From positions 17,596,199 to 17,660,198 of the forward strand of contig CM067446.1 in NCBI GenBank assembly GCA_034508935.3: a stretch of DNA of 64,000 nt, read 5' to 3'. The stretch's first letter is position 1. Every line of letters starts with the position of its first letter. The position numbers and the translations under genes were made by a program. This stretch comes from Berghia stephanieae. Lineage: Eukaryota; Mollusca; Gastropoda; Nudibranchia; Aeolidiidae. Below the pieces are notes generated by a model. It was not told the DNA's origin. It did not search any database and saw nothing but the letters and a program-made list of their open reading frames with translations. This document shows, in pieces, positions 25,828 to 37,449 of this stretch.

Positions 25828-26325
25828 TCCCATAGTGGGCAGGGAGGCACTTTCTGTGTCTTCTATCCCCCTATATGTTTTCCAACTTGCTTTGTCTTTG
25901 TCTTGGAATGAGATTACTTGGTTTTGTCCTGTTCCTGTCCGGATACCCTGGCTGAGAGGGAAACGGTCAAATGTATAGTTAAATTTGGGAGATGATATTT
26001 TTTTCCTCGTAAATCATCTCTCTGGTATGCACTATATTATGTTTTGTTTACATGTTCTATATGATTTGCAAACATCTGTGTTCCTCTTTGTGGGGACCTG
26101 TGCTTGTGTCAGGATGAGAGTTTTAGGTGAACTAAGTACACTGTTGGTGTGCTCTTGGAATCTACATCAGTTTTCTATTTGAACCAATTCCTCTTTGTCT
26201 TACCTTTTCTTGGGTGCTTTAATTATAATTCTAGAACTTTTAACTATCTCATTTTCTTCCTTTTTACTGGCGCTGATATGACCTTAACATGTTGCAAGTG
26301 CCAGCAAACCTTAAAAACAAACAAT
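25828..26325 (+). repeat. Repeat A copy
   Basis: Nearly full length, missing about the first 25 bases of the head. The tail CTGGCGCTGATATGACCTTA and CCTTAAAAACAAACA is clear. Confidence 0.85.
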
Positions 26326-26775
26326 TAAAAGCTTATGCGTCCCATGCATAAATGTGATCCACCACAGAAATACTGTATTACGTCACGATGATCCAGATAC
26401 TGAAAATGGACAGAGTGGTCCAAAATCATAAAGTCTGAGCTAATGTTCAGGTTTAAAATCGACAAGTTTCAAACTAAAGTCTCATATTTTGTAATAGCAA
26501 CCATTTTCACTTTTAATTCCAGTTTAGGAAATTGGTTCACCCTGACATAATTCTAAATGGGTGGGTGGGTTGTACTTAACATCTTCCTTCTTTATTTTTT
26601 AGATAGTTGCTTTGGCACTAGGATTGTATTAATTGAATTAATTCTATTGTCCACTTCTGTTCTCTTTTTTATCTAAGTATGTCATCTTGATTTTCAACTT
26701 TTTAATGGCCCATATGTGTTAAAACTTCCTGGAAGCCAAACGAATGGAAAAGGTTTATATGGAACACTGAATGGG

Positions 26776-27163
26776 CCGTGGCTGGAGAGAATTCTCCTGG
26801 AAGGGAGGGAGGGGGGTGTCATCTTGCTGGGTGGGTTCCTTGTAAATTATCTCTCTGTTATATACTATTATATTGGTTATTTTTAATGTATAATGAAATG
26901 TACGCATTTGAGTGTATTCCTCTTTGTTGGATCTTGTGCTTGTGTCTGGGTGAGACTTACAGGTGATCCCAGACTAAGTACATTGATGGTATGCTCTTGG
27001 AATCTACATCTGATCCCTATTTATTCCCAGTTCCCCTTTGTCTTCCTTTCTCTTGGGTGCTTTAATTGTAATTCTAGAACTTTCTACTATACCATTTTCT
27101 TCCTTTTTACTGGCGCTGATATAACCTAAATGTGTTGCAAGCGCCGTAAAATCCTTAAAAACA
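26776..27163 (+). repeat. Repeat A copy, rearranged head
   Basis: The 3' two thirds match the family from about 26837 to the CAAACAAACAA tail. The head side is scrambled. Confidence 0.75.
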
Positions 27164-27171
27164 AACAAACA

Positions 27172-27482
27172 ATAGTGGGCAGGGAGGTCGCTTATTGTGT
27201 CTTCAATACCCCTATATCTGTTTTCCAGTGGCTGTTTGTCTTAGAATGAGATTACTTGGTTTTGACCTTTCCCTTGCCTGAGTCCTTGACTGAGAGGGGA
27301 AACAGTCAAATGTATAGTATTAGTTTTGAGAGATGATATTTTTTTGTCTTGTAAATCATCTCTCTGTTTTCCACTTTATTATTTTTTGTTTTATACACAC
27401 AATGATGTGTAAAGATTTGATTGTATTCCCCTTAGAGGGGACCTGTGCTTGTGCCAGGATGAGACTTTTAGGTGATCTCAGC
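27172..27482 (+). repeat. Repeat A copy, 3' truncated
   Basis: Begins TAGTGGGCAGGGAGGTCGCT directly after the tail of the previous copy and stops at TAGGTGATCTCAG. A short (AAT)n follows. Confidence 0.78.
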
Positions 27483-27537
27483 TACATAATAATAATAATA
27501 ATACTGAAAATTAAATAGTACTATAACTCAGCGCTTA

Positions 27538-28074
27538 TGTTTGTTTGTTTTGTTTTTAAGGGTTTTACGGCGCTAGCAACACATTAAGGTCATATCAGCG
27601 CCAGTAAAAAGGAAGAAAATGGGAAAGTAAAAAGTTCTAGAATTATAATTAAAGCACCCAAGAAAAAGGAAGACAAAGGGGAATTGGTTTGAATAGGAAA
27701 CAGATGTAGATTCCAAGAGCACACTATCAAAATACTTAGTTTGAGATCACCTAAAAGTCTCATCCAGACACAAGCACAGGTCCCCACTAAGAGGAATACA
27801 CTCAAATGTTTACAAATGATATATAATATACAAAACATAATACAGTGCATAACAGAGAGATGATTTACAAGGAAAAAAATATCATCTCCCAAAACTATAA
27901 TGACACATTCGACTGTTTCCCTCCCAGCCAAGGAACTCCGGCAAGGATCAGGACAAAACTTAGTAATCTCATTCCAAGACACTGACAGGAAAAAATTGGA
28001 AAACGGGTATGGGGGGAAAGAAGACACAGCATGTACCTCCCTGCCCACTATGGGAGGTTAGGATCCCCACCCAG
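27538..28074 (-). repeat. Full-length repeat A copy with 13-bp target duplication
   Basis: Flanked by AACTCAGCGCTTA at 27525-27537 and 28075-28087. Read on the minus strand it runs from the CTGGGTGGGGATCC head to a CAAA-rich tail. This supports retroposition of a unit with a fixed 5' end. Confidence 0.9.
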
Positions 28075-28677
28075 AACTCAGCGCTTAAATTACAATTTTT
28101 GGCTGAAACATACTCTCATTCGCACACATACAACACAACACAAACAGATCCTATCCTGCTTCTCATATCATCTACTAAAATCGAAACAGATAAATTAGTC
28201 CCAGATTCACTCCCCTGTAGTGCCTTTTCACTAAAAGGGTGAAATAGATTTAAGCTCCCAACTAATTAACAAAGACAATTGATGCAGATTTTTCGGAATT
28301 CCCCATTAGCAAGTTAGACGTCTACTTCCTATCAAGATTGTCTATAAAAGGGAAAGCTTAAAAATATGCACTATTTGTCTTTATTAATCAAACTCACTGT
28401 TTCTTGCTTTTCAAAGCTTAAAGTGATAGCATTTTTACATTTTAAAATAATTGAAAGGAACTTTTTTTAAATATGCATGATGTAAGCATGGAATTTATTT
28501 TCATTGAAATTTTATGGGTTGTTTTTTAAAATCAAATCAGTGATATAGTTCGACAATAAATTAGAATTCATAAGAACAAATATCCAGTAAAATCATTTAA
28601 ACATGTGTATGATTTATGTGTAATAACAATAACAACAATAATAGCATTATAATAACAACAATAATAAGATGTTATAT

Positions 28678-28745
28678 ACAGCACTTGCGACAGTAAAAAG
28701 CAAGAAAATTGGAGAGTCAAAAAATTCTAGATTTTCAACTGAGCC
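28678..28745 (-). repeat. Repeat A tail fragment
   Basis: CAGCACTTGCGACAGTAAAA and the following bases match a short internal-deletion version of the repeat A 3' end. Confidence 0.5.
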
Positions 28746-28883
28746 AATGGTCAAAAGTTGCCATATGTCAAGTGATTATTTTGAAGTCTCTAATTTTGTT
28801 ATAGCTGGAACTTTAAATTTTGGTAATTTTATGATTGAAAGGTGAAACATGAAGCTTCTGACCCAAAATTTGACACAAACGTG

Positions 28884-28962
28884 ACAATTTCACCTCAATC
28901 TGGCAACACGCACTTCGTTGCATTAAGATGAGATGCACACGGCAGGATGACCAGTCACTTCG
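28884..28962. repeat. Left inverted arm of a palindromic element
   Basis: 28884-28932 is the near-perfect inverted copy (about 47 of 49 bases by eye) of 31874-31922. 28933-28962 is an inverted match to about 32110-32135. The arms bracket the LINE at 29.2-31.7 kb. Confidence 0.7.
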
Positions 28963-29596
28963 CATGAGACCTTTGATCAGTTCACACGTATCTGCACACC
29001 GGCTCTCACTGATCTTTTAGTTCATATTATTGTGTTGGCTGACTTCTCACATAATATGAAACTTCCACATTACTTCTAACAAACGGATCATTCATAAAAT
29101 TGATTTGTGCTTTGTACTGGTAAAGTATATTTATTTAAGATTATAATACAATTGAATTATATCCATTTGTGATTGATTCTGGTGGACACCAGGTAAGACA
29201 GAAACATTATAACATCATTAAAAAAAAAAGAAGAGATTATCCCGTTATGTCAGGCTGTTCAGCGGAGAATAAAAGAGGGGAAAATTATAGTGTGGAAAGA
29301 GCGAAAGCCTGTTCAGTGGAAAATAAAGGGGGAAATTATAGATGTGTATATATGTTTTATTGATTACAAAAAGGCCTTTGACCGTGTAAAACATGAAAGA
29401 GTTAATGACATTCTGCAGAAGTTGGATATAGATGGCAAAGACATTCGACCCGTTAGAAATATTTACTGGGAGCAAAAAGCGGCTGCTCGAATTGATAGTG
29501 AGGTCAGCGAGTACACACACATACAGCAAGGTGTGAGGCAAGGATGTGTCCTATCTCCCGACCTTTTTATCATCTACGGCGAGTTCATTCTACGTG

Positions 29597-30278
29597 TTTG
29601 TTTGTTTGTTTGTTGCTTTAGGTCTCTTCCAACACAATTGAGGTTATATGAGAGACCGCTGAAACAAAAAAACAAGCAATCTAACAAAAATAGTACAAAT
29701 GTAAATCAAAATCATAACCTAAAGATATCATAAGCTAAATTATTTTGTTTGTTTGTTGCTTTAGGTCTCTTCCAACACAATTGAGGTTATATGAGAGACC
29801 GCTGAAACAAAAAAACAAGCAATCTAACAAAAATAGTACAAATGTAAATCAAAATCATAACCTAAAGATATCATAAGCTAAATTATAAATAACCAAGAAC
29901 AAACAGGCAGAAGATTTACAGAAAAAAAATATCCCCTGTCAAAAATACAATCACAAACCAAAGAAGCAGGATAGGCTAGTAAAGAGAAGAAGAAACGACA
30001 TCACTATCGGATCGTACACCCATGCGAACATCATAGGTATATGATTCAAGGGTGATGCTCCCATCCAACCACCCGCAAGCTAAATTATAAATAACCAAGA
30101 ACAAACAGGCAGAAGATTTACAGAAAAAAAATATCCCCGGTCAAAAATACAATCACAAACCAAAGAAGCAGGATAGGCTAGTAAAGAGAAGAAGAAACGA
30201 CATCACTATCGGATCGTACACCCATGCGAACATCATAGGTATATGATTCAAGGGTGATGCTCCCATCCAACCACCCGC
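29597..30278 (-). repeat. Repeat B: composite (partial + full + partial) SINE insertion in the LINE
   Basis: A 682-bp insert flanked by CATTCTACGTG at 29586-29596 and 30279-30289. Inside, the repeat B tail half (to about 29740), a full ~335-bp unit (about 29741-30075, ending CCAACCACCCGC) and a repeat of its head half (about 30076-30278) lie in the same orientation. The minus-strand head is GCGGGTGGTTGGATGGGAGC and the tail is CAAACAAACAAACA. Confidence 0.88.
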
Positions 30279-30772
30279 CATTCTACGTGAAATATGGCTG
30301 AAGGCAGGAGTGAATATAGGGGGACATATCATCAACAATCTAAGATATGCAGATGACACTGCTCTAATCGCAGAATCAGAAAAAGAGTTACAAGAACTAC
30401 TCGATAATGTGGCCAAACATAGCGAAGACATGGGGTTAGAACTCAAAGTGAAAAAAAAAGAATGTATGGTTTTGAGCAGAAATAATGTTAAACCACCCTG
30501 CAAATTATCCTATCAAAACGAAGAGATCAGGAGAGTTGAAATTTTACATATTTGGGATACATTATTACATCTGATGGTAGATCCACTCATGAAATTAAAA
30601 GAAGAATTGCTTTAGCAAAGAACACATATAATCAATTAAAACAAATCATGAACAACCACAACATTGAGATGGCAACAAAACTCTGGGTAATGAAATCATA
30701 CGTGTGGTCTGTGCTTCTTTATGGCAGCGAGTGTTGGAAGATTAACAAAGAATGTGAATGTACAATAACTGC

Positions 30773-31313
30773 TGTTTGTTTTTTGTTTTTAAGGGTTTTA
30801 CGGCGCTTGCAACACATTAAGGTCATATCAGTGCCAGTAAAAAGGAAGAGAATAGGATAGTAAAAAGTTCTAGAATTACAATTAAAGCACAAAAGAAAAG
30901 GTAAGACAAAGGGGAACGGGTTCAAATAGGGAACAGATGTAGATTCCAAGAGCACACCGTTAAAGTACTTAGTTTGAGATCACCTAAAAGTCTCCTCCAG
31001 ACACAAGCACAGGTCCCAACTAAGAGGAATACACTCAAATGTTTACCAATCATATAATATAATATGTAAACTAAACATAATACAATGCATAACAGAGAGA
31101 TGATTTACAAGGAAAAAAATATCATCTCCCAAAACTATAACTATACATTCGACTGTTTCCCTCCCAGTCAAGGAACTCCGGCAAGGATCAGGACAAAACT
31201 AAGTAATCTCATTCCAAGACAATGACAGGAAACAATTGGAAAACAGGTATGGGGGGATAGAAGACACAGCATGTACCTCCCTGCCCACTATGGGAGGTCA
31301 GGATCCCCACCCA
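30773..31313 (-). repeat. Full-length repeat A copy (541 bp) inserted in the LINE
   Basis: Flanked by GTACAATAACTGC at 30760-30772 and 31314-31326. The LINE reading resumes directly after it. A clean reference copy for the family. Confidence 0.92.
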
Positions 31314-31873
31314 GTACAATAACTGCAGCCGAAATTTGGTTTTATAGACGCATTCTTAGAATATCATGGAAAGATAAAATAAAAAACGAGGAGGTATTAA
31401 AAGAAATTGGAGTACGACCAACTTTGGTAAACACCATCAGAAAAAGACAGTTAAAATTTATCTGACATATTTACAGAAAAAACGGAATGGAAAAGATTGT
31501 ACTTATGGGGTAAAGTTGCTGGGAAGAAAAGAAGAGGGAGACAGAGGATAGATTGCATTGACACTCTGAACGGATGGATTGGTGGAGGAGGAACAGGAAT
31601 CAAGCTATTGAGAAGATCTGAGCTGAGGACAGATATGGTTGGAGGGACATGATCGCCGATGTCTGCAACAGGCCTAGCACTTGATATGTTTGATGAATCT
31701 AATCATATTATAAGTAACATAATTATTATCTAAATGCAAATGTTAGAAATGGGTTTAGATATGAATTAACCACACACATTTTGTTACAATGTTTGGAAAG
31801 TAACCACTTCTTTGAAGTTATTTATTCCACATCTAGCTAGTTGAAGTTGCGAGCGTCAGAAAGGCTCTAAAGA

Positions 31874-32220
31874 CTCATCTTAATGCAACGAAGTGAGTGT
31901 TGCCAGATTGCGGTGAAATTGTAAAAACAATTGAGTCTTACCTGTAAGGTGAAGATTGTTTTAGATTTCACAGATCTTGGCAACACAAACGAAGTATTAA
32001 GATGCCGACCCATCAACACTCCCCCCCCCCTATCTATAATACTTCTTGTTGTATGTCACTAAACGTTAGTTTGGTTTCAGTCAGACGCTTTCGCAAAACA
32101 TCTAAAGTGTGACTGGTCATCCTGCCTGTGTATCTCATCTTAATACTTCGTTCGTGTTGCCAGGATCTGTGAAATCTAAAACAATCTTCACCTTACAGGT
32201 AAGACTCAATTGTTTTTACA
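31874..32220. repeat. Hairpin-forming inverted repeat (~85-bp arms, ~131-bp loop)
   Basis: 31920-32004 and 32136-32220 are inverted copies with only a few mismatches (ATTGAGTCTTACCTGTAAGG ... ACGAAGTATTAAGATG). Directly left, 31874-31922 pairs with the distant arm at 28884-28932. Confidence 0.88.
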
Positions 32221-32484
32221 ATTGTTGACAATCCTTCCTCAATGATCACCATTAATGACTGCTGAAATGTGCCCAAAAACCAGTGTATTTTTGTGAAGAT
32301 AAACCGAACTCGAGAACCATAAGCAAAACAGAAACAATTTGCCATGAAATTTTACATTTTAGTCATATTGACTTGAGAAGTGTAAAGAAATACTCTTGAT
32401 TGCACATGTATCATCAGTCTTAAATTTGAATTCACAGTCATGCGTGTCAGTAAAGCACCTTTTGACCTTGGCTCAATTAAAAGG

Positions 32485-32672
32485 AGATGAGAAAAAGGGG
32501 ACTGATTTAAATAAGAAACAGATGTAGACGGTTTGCTTTTGTTTTGTTTTGTTTTGTTTTGAAGGATTTTACGGCGCTTGCAACACATTAAGGTCATATC
32601 AGCGCCAGTAAAAAGGAAGAAAATGGGATAGATGATAGAAGACACAGTAAGTAACCTCCCTGCCCACTATGG
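32485..32672 (-). repeat. Repeat A fragments with internal deletion
   Basis: The tail (ACGGCGCTTGCAACACATTA...GGAAGAAAATGGGATA) is joined directly to head-side sequence (GAAGACACAGTAAG...CTGCCCACTATGGG). A further middle fragment lies at 32485-32530. Confidence 0.7.
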
Positions 32673-32677
32673 GAAAA

Positions 32678-32795
<118 letters not shown>

Positions 32796-33453
32796 AATAA
32801 TAATAAGAATAATAATGATTGTGATGATGATGATGATAATAGTAATAAATATGCAATTGACCCATTAATCTGTGACAATCTTTGCACAGATTAAAAAGTT
32901 GGGTTAATGTTTTGTTTAAAAGAAATCAACATAGGAGTGAAATTTGTTCACCACCGGAATAACATTCATGGTTAGAAATCAGCACTCTATGGAATTCATT
33001 GTCTAAAGATAACTTGACACAGGGAAGGAGTGGGGGAGAGATATTTGGATCTCTGATTGAACAACTGGTAGCGCATTCCACTCCAAGGGAACAGACTGGT
33101 TGCGAATCAAAGACAGCAGTACAAGAAACGAAACAAAGATAAGCTCTTTTGAACAAATGAAAGAGTGTAGAGATAAAAATAATATAAGGAACAATGATTT
33201 TATTACCACTCACCCCCCCCCCCCCCCCCCACAAGGGAGGACTCCAAACATCCATATCCTGATTTCTATGATAATATTGTCAATAATGACATTGCACTCA
33301 TCACTTTCTTTCATCACAGTTTAAAAGTGCAGATTGAAAGGATTGATCACAAAAATATGAGTTTGACTGATCAATACCTATTACCTGGTTAAAAATATAT
33401 GTAATGATAATGACACATACTTGAAAAAGTATAGTACAAAGTATATTTGTTTT

Positions 33454-33459
33454 CTCTCT

Positions 33460-33496
<37 letters not shown>
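33454..33496. repeat. (CA)n microsatellite; poly-C run nearby
   Basis: About 40 bp of CA units. A separate run of about 18 C lies at 33213-33230. Confidence 0.9.
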
Positions 33497-33497
<1 letters not shown>

Positions 33498-33514
33498 TGT
33501 AAAACGTATGTTGT

Positions 33515-34014
33515 TTGTTTGTTTTTAAGGGTTTTACAGCGCTTGCAACACATTTAGGTCATTTCAGCGCCAGTAAAAAGGAAGAAAATGGGATAGTAAA
33601 AAGTTATAGATTTACAATTATAACACCAAAGATAAAGTAAGACAAAGGGAATTGGTTCAAATAGGACACAGATGTGGATTCCAAGAGCTCACTATCAAAG
33701 TACTTAGTTTGAGATCACCTTAAAGTCTCATCCTGACTCAAGCACAGGTCCTAAGAGAATACACTCAAATGTTTTCAAATCATATATATAAAACAAAAAT
33801 AATACGGTGCATAACAGAGAGATGATATACAAGACAAAAAATTTCATCTCCCCAGACTGTTTCCCTCCCAGCTAGAACTCCGGCCAGGGCCAAGACAAAA
33901 CCAAGTAATCTCATTCCAAGACAAAGACAGAAAGCATGTTGGAAAACAGATATAAGGGTATAGAAGACACAGTATGTACCCCCTGCCCACTATGGTAGGT
34001 CAGGAATCCCACCC
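33515..34014 (-). repeat. Repeat A copy
   Basis: Near full length, from the GTTTTTAAGGGTTTTACAGC tail to the CCCACCCAG head. The target duplication is not clear. Confidence 0.82.
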
Positions 34015-34234
34015 AGAAACATTAAATAGAAAACAATGATCCACCTGCATCAACTAGATTGAGGCAAGACAGAACAACCTCAAAGTTCCATCATTGGGTA
34101 TACACGAGTTCACCAAATTGCCTTTTATGCATCATCAGGCAAAACATGGACCACTTCATCACACAATGCTCAAATACAGCATAACTCAGAGGATATGAAA
34201 TGATCCACAAGGCTGATCAAACTTTCACTAGTGG

Positions 34235-34596
34235 TTTGTTTGTTTTTAAGGGTTTTATGGCCCTTGCGACATATTTAGGTCATTTTAGCGCCAGTAAAAA
34301 GGATGAAAATGAGAATACACTCAAATGTTTATAAAACAATATATGGTTATCACAAAATAAAAAATATAACAGTGTATAACAGAGAGATTTACAAGGGAAA
34401 AAAATATCATCTCCCAAAACTATGACAATACATTTGACTGTTTCCCTCCCAGTCGAGGACTCCAGCCAGACTAGGACAAAACCAAATAATCTCATTCCAA
34501 GACAAAGACAGAAAGCAACTCGGAAAACAGAAATAAGGGGAAAGAAGATACAGCGTAACCTCCTGCCCACCATGGGAGGTCAAAGACCCCACCCAG
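34235..34596 (-). repeat. Repeat A copy with internal deletion
   Basis: The tail and head are both present with about 180 bp missing between. Flanks ACTTTCACTAGTGG and ACTTTCATTAAGTGG are an imperfect target duplication. Confidence 0.8.
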
Positions 34597-35397
34597 AGAC
34601 TTTCATTAAGTGGTTAAATAACTGCAAACTGGAGATGCAATGTGCCCTAACAACACTGCTACCACCTGAAAGTCATCAATCCTAACCGGTGTCTTTTCAG
34701 CTCTGGTTCATATTCTCTATTTTGTCAACATGCCAGAAACATAAATAACTCTTTAAACAATGGCCTTTATCAGTACTACAACTGAATTAGATCTGCTTTC
34801 CATTTCAGCAATGACTCCATGCAGACAGCTTTAAATGATTAAAACTTCTACAGGGAATAGCAAGTTGTCTGAAGCTGCAGATCTCAAGAGTGCAGAAAAT
34901 CACGAAAATATAATAGCTAAAAATAAAGGATAGAATAGCAGGAAATATTTCAACTTAAAACCTTTTTCAACAAAACCATATAAAACACAAATTCAAGTGA
35001 AGCCTATAAATACAATCAACTGGGTCTTCACACCATCATTCTGAAAGTAGGGGATGATGATGATGGATGAAATAACATTTGTGACCCATCAATTCAAACT
35101 GTTATTATGTCAGGTCAAATCTGATGCTAAAAACATATCTATAGTTAAAAATAGGAAATAATTATCAATTCATATGATTATTGAGCCTATTGAGTCTGGA
35201 CTCTTTACTAAAAAAGTAAAATTTATTTTCATGATGACATAATATCAGACTGAGGTAGAGGGTTACATTTCCTTTGGTTTATAGGGAGACACGGTGTGGC
35301 ATGACATGTCTAGTGATGTGCATGCAAAATGGTTTGAAGATGAAAAATAATGAGGTTTTTAAACACCAATAACAATAAAACATAAAACAATAAAACA

Positions 35398-35953
35398 TTT
35401 GTTTTTGTTTTTAAGGGTTTTACGGCGCTTGCAACACATTAAGGTCATATCAGCGCCAGTAAAAAGGAAGAAAATTGGATAGTAAAAAGTTCTAGAATTA
35501 CAATTAAAGAACAAAAGAAAAGGTAAGACAAAGGGGAATTGGTTCAAATAGGGAACAGATGTAGATTCCAAGAGCACACCGTCAAAGTACTTAGTTTGAG
35601 ATCACCTAAAAGTCTCATCCAAACACAAGCACAGGTCCCAACTAAGAGAATACACTCAAATGTTTACCAATCATATAATATAATATGTAAACTAAACATA
35701 ATACAATGCAAAACAGAGAGATGATTTACAAGGAAAAAAATATCATCTCCCAAAACTATAATATACATTCAACTGTTTCCCTCCCAGCCAAGGAACCTCA
35801 GCAAGGGTCAGGACAAAATTAAGTAACTCATTCCAAGACAATGAATGACAGGAAACAATTGGAAAACGGGTATGGGGGGGGGGGGGGGGGGGGGGGATAG
35901 AAGACACACCATGTACCTCCCTGCCCACTGTGGCAGGTCAGGATCCCACCAGA
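35398..35953 (-). repeat. Repeat A copy with poly-G expansion
   Basis: Full length. The short G-run of the family (GTATGGGGGGATAG in other copies) is expanded to about 22 G at 35873-35896. Confidence 0.85.
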
Positions 35954-35997
35954 AACAAAACAGTATACAAATTAACTCTTTCTGTTTACTGTATCCA

Positions 35998-36061
35998 AAA
36001 TAATAATAATAATAATAATATATAAAATAATAATATAACAAATAATAATAATATATATAAC

Positions 36062-36110
<49 letters not shown>

Positions 36111-36130
36111 TAATATATAATAATACTTAA
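35998..36130. repeat. (AAT)n microsatellite
   Basis: Interrupted AAT/TATA repeat over about 130 bp, directly after repeat A. Confidence 0.9.
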
Positions 36131-36169
36131 TATCCAAAGGAAATTTTTTTGTTTTCCACACTGCACCTC

Positions 36170-36650
36170 AAATGTTTACTGTCACTCTTTTATTTCATTT
36201 TTTTTTTTTTTTTGGAAGGCGATTATATTCATATAATTTGTTCATATTACTATGGTATTCTCTCACCAAACTAACCAAAAGGAAGGTCAATTTACCAAGG
36301 AAACTTGATAAGGCATTTGTAATATTAGAAATCTTAAGGATAGCAATATCATGCAAGGTATACAATCGACTCATCAAAAGATCACACTTCATTTTCGACT
36401 AGATTGGTTTGTATAATTTAAAACTCATAAGTGAAAGATGAAAATCATCATTTTTAGATGAAAAATAAAAAGGACATATGATGGAAATCTGGAGGCATGT
36501 CTCACTTGTAAAACTAAACCAATATTCATATTGGGTTTACTCTATCAATATATGTGACCTCCCCATATCAATTTGGTATTAGGTCGGAGAGAACAGAATA
36601 ACAAAAATTGAATTTAAAGCCAAAATTATTAAGATTTTTAGTTTGACAGG
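36170..36650. other. Unassigned AT-rich stretch
   Basis: No coding or repeat signature recognised, apart from a T-run near 36199-36214. Confidence 0.4.
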
Positions 36651-37449
36651 GTAACCAGGGAAGTCGGACAGTCGGAAATTTCATACTTAGTTGGAAATAA
36701 TGAGATCGGGGGAAAAAATTTTATTTAAAATGAGAAAAATTAGGAATTTCTTACTTAAAATGTGATCTTAAAAATGTATGAAGCTGTGCACAAATTAGAA
36801 TTTTACTGGCTGTGCTGACTACTTTCGATACTCGTAATTGATACTATCAATTCACTATTTATTATTATTATGGTAAAACAATACATTTTTCCATGATTTA
36901 ATAACAATAAGCCCAACCTTGCCAAGGTTGTTCTTGTCTTCCATTTTAAATGGCATTTAAATACTGTACTGGTTTTTCTTTTGTTCTCAAATGAGACTTC
37001 GAACGTGGTTTGATTACCATTTTGATTTATGCACCAAGTTTCTATGGAGTTTGTATTTTTAGTGGAATTTCAAATGAGATGTTTTATGGCATTTCATTTT
37101 TGTTTTTATTGTGCTTAAACTTGGGAGTATTTAGTGTCAGTAATATGTAGTCTAATTTGTTAAATTATAGTATAGACATCGTAAGTTATAATCTCTAGAT
37201 CTACAATTCTTTTGCCTGGATTTTGGAACATGTGTAACTCAAAAGTAACAAAGTTAATTGTATAACGTGAATGATTGATAAACTTTAACAATGGGGAAGT
37301 GTAAATTTAATCCTGATTCGCTTGAAGTGCTAAGTATGCAGACTGGCTAATGTCTGATAAGGCAGAGAGTAACAAATGTTCATGTTATATTCACATAGAG
37401 TTCTGTGATGGACAATCTGGTGTTAAACCCTAGATAGTCACATGACATC

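Larger units (their letters stand above)
29200..31690 (+). mobile_element. LINE (endonuclease/reverse-transcriptase type), split by two retroposon insertions
   Basis: Reverse-transcriptase segments occur in order on the plus strand: YICFIDYKKAFDRVKHERV and GVRQGCVLSPDLFIIY; then NNLRYADDTALIAESEKELQ and GYIITSDGRSTHEIKRRIAL; then VWSVLLYGSECW; then AAEIWFYRRILRISW, the NTIRKRQLKF segment, and MIADVCNRPST before a stop near 31683. The gaps at 29597-30278 and 30773-31313 are younger insertions with perfect target duplications. Several other stops and frame changes exist. 5'-truncated. Confidence 0.85.

Noticed and set aside
29290-29733. 147-residue frame as a host protein
   Set aside because: The first part is LINE reverse transcriptase; the rest is read-through into the inserted SINE.
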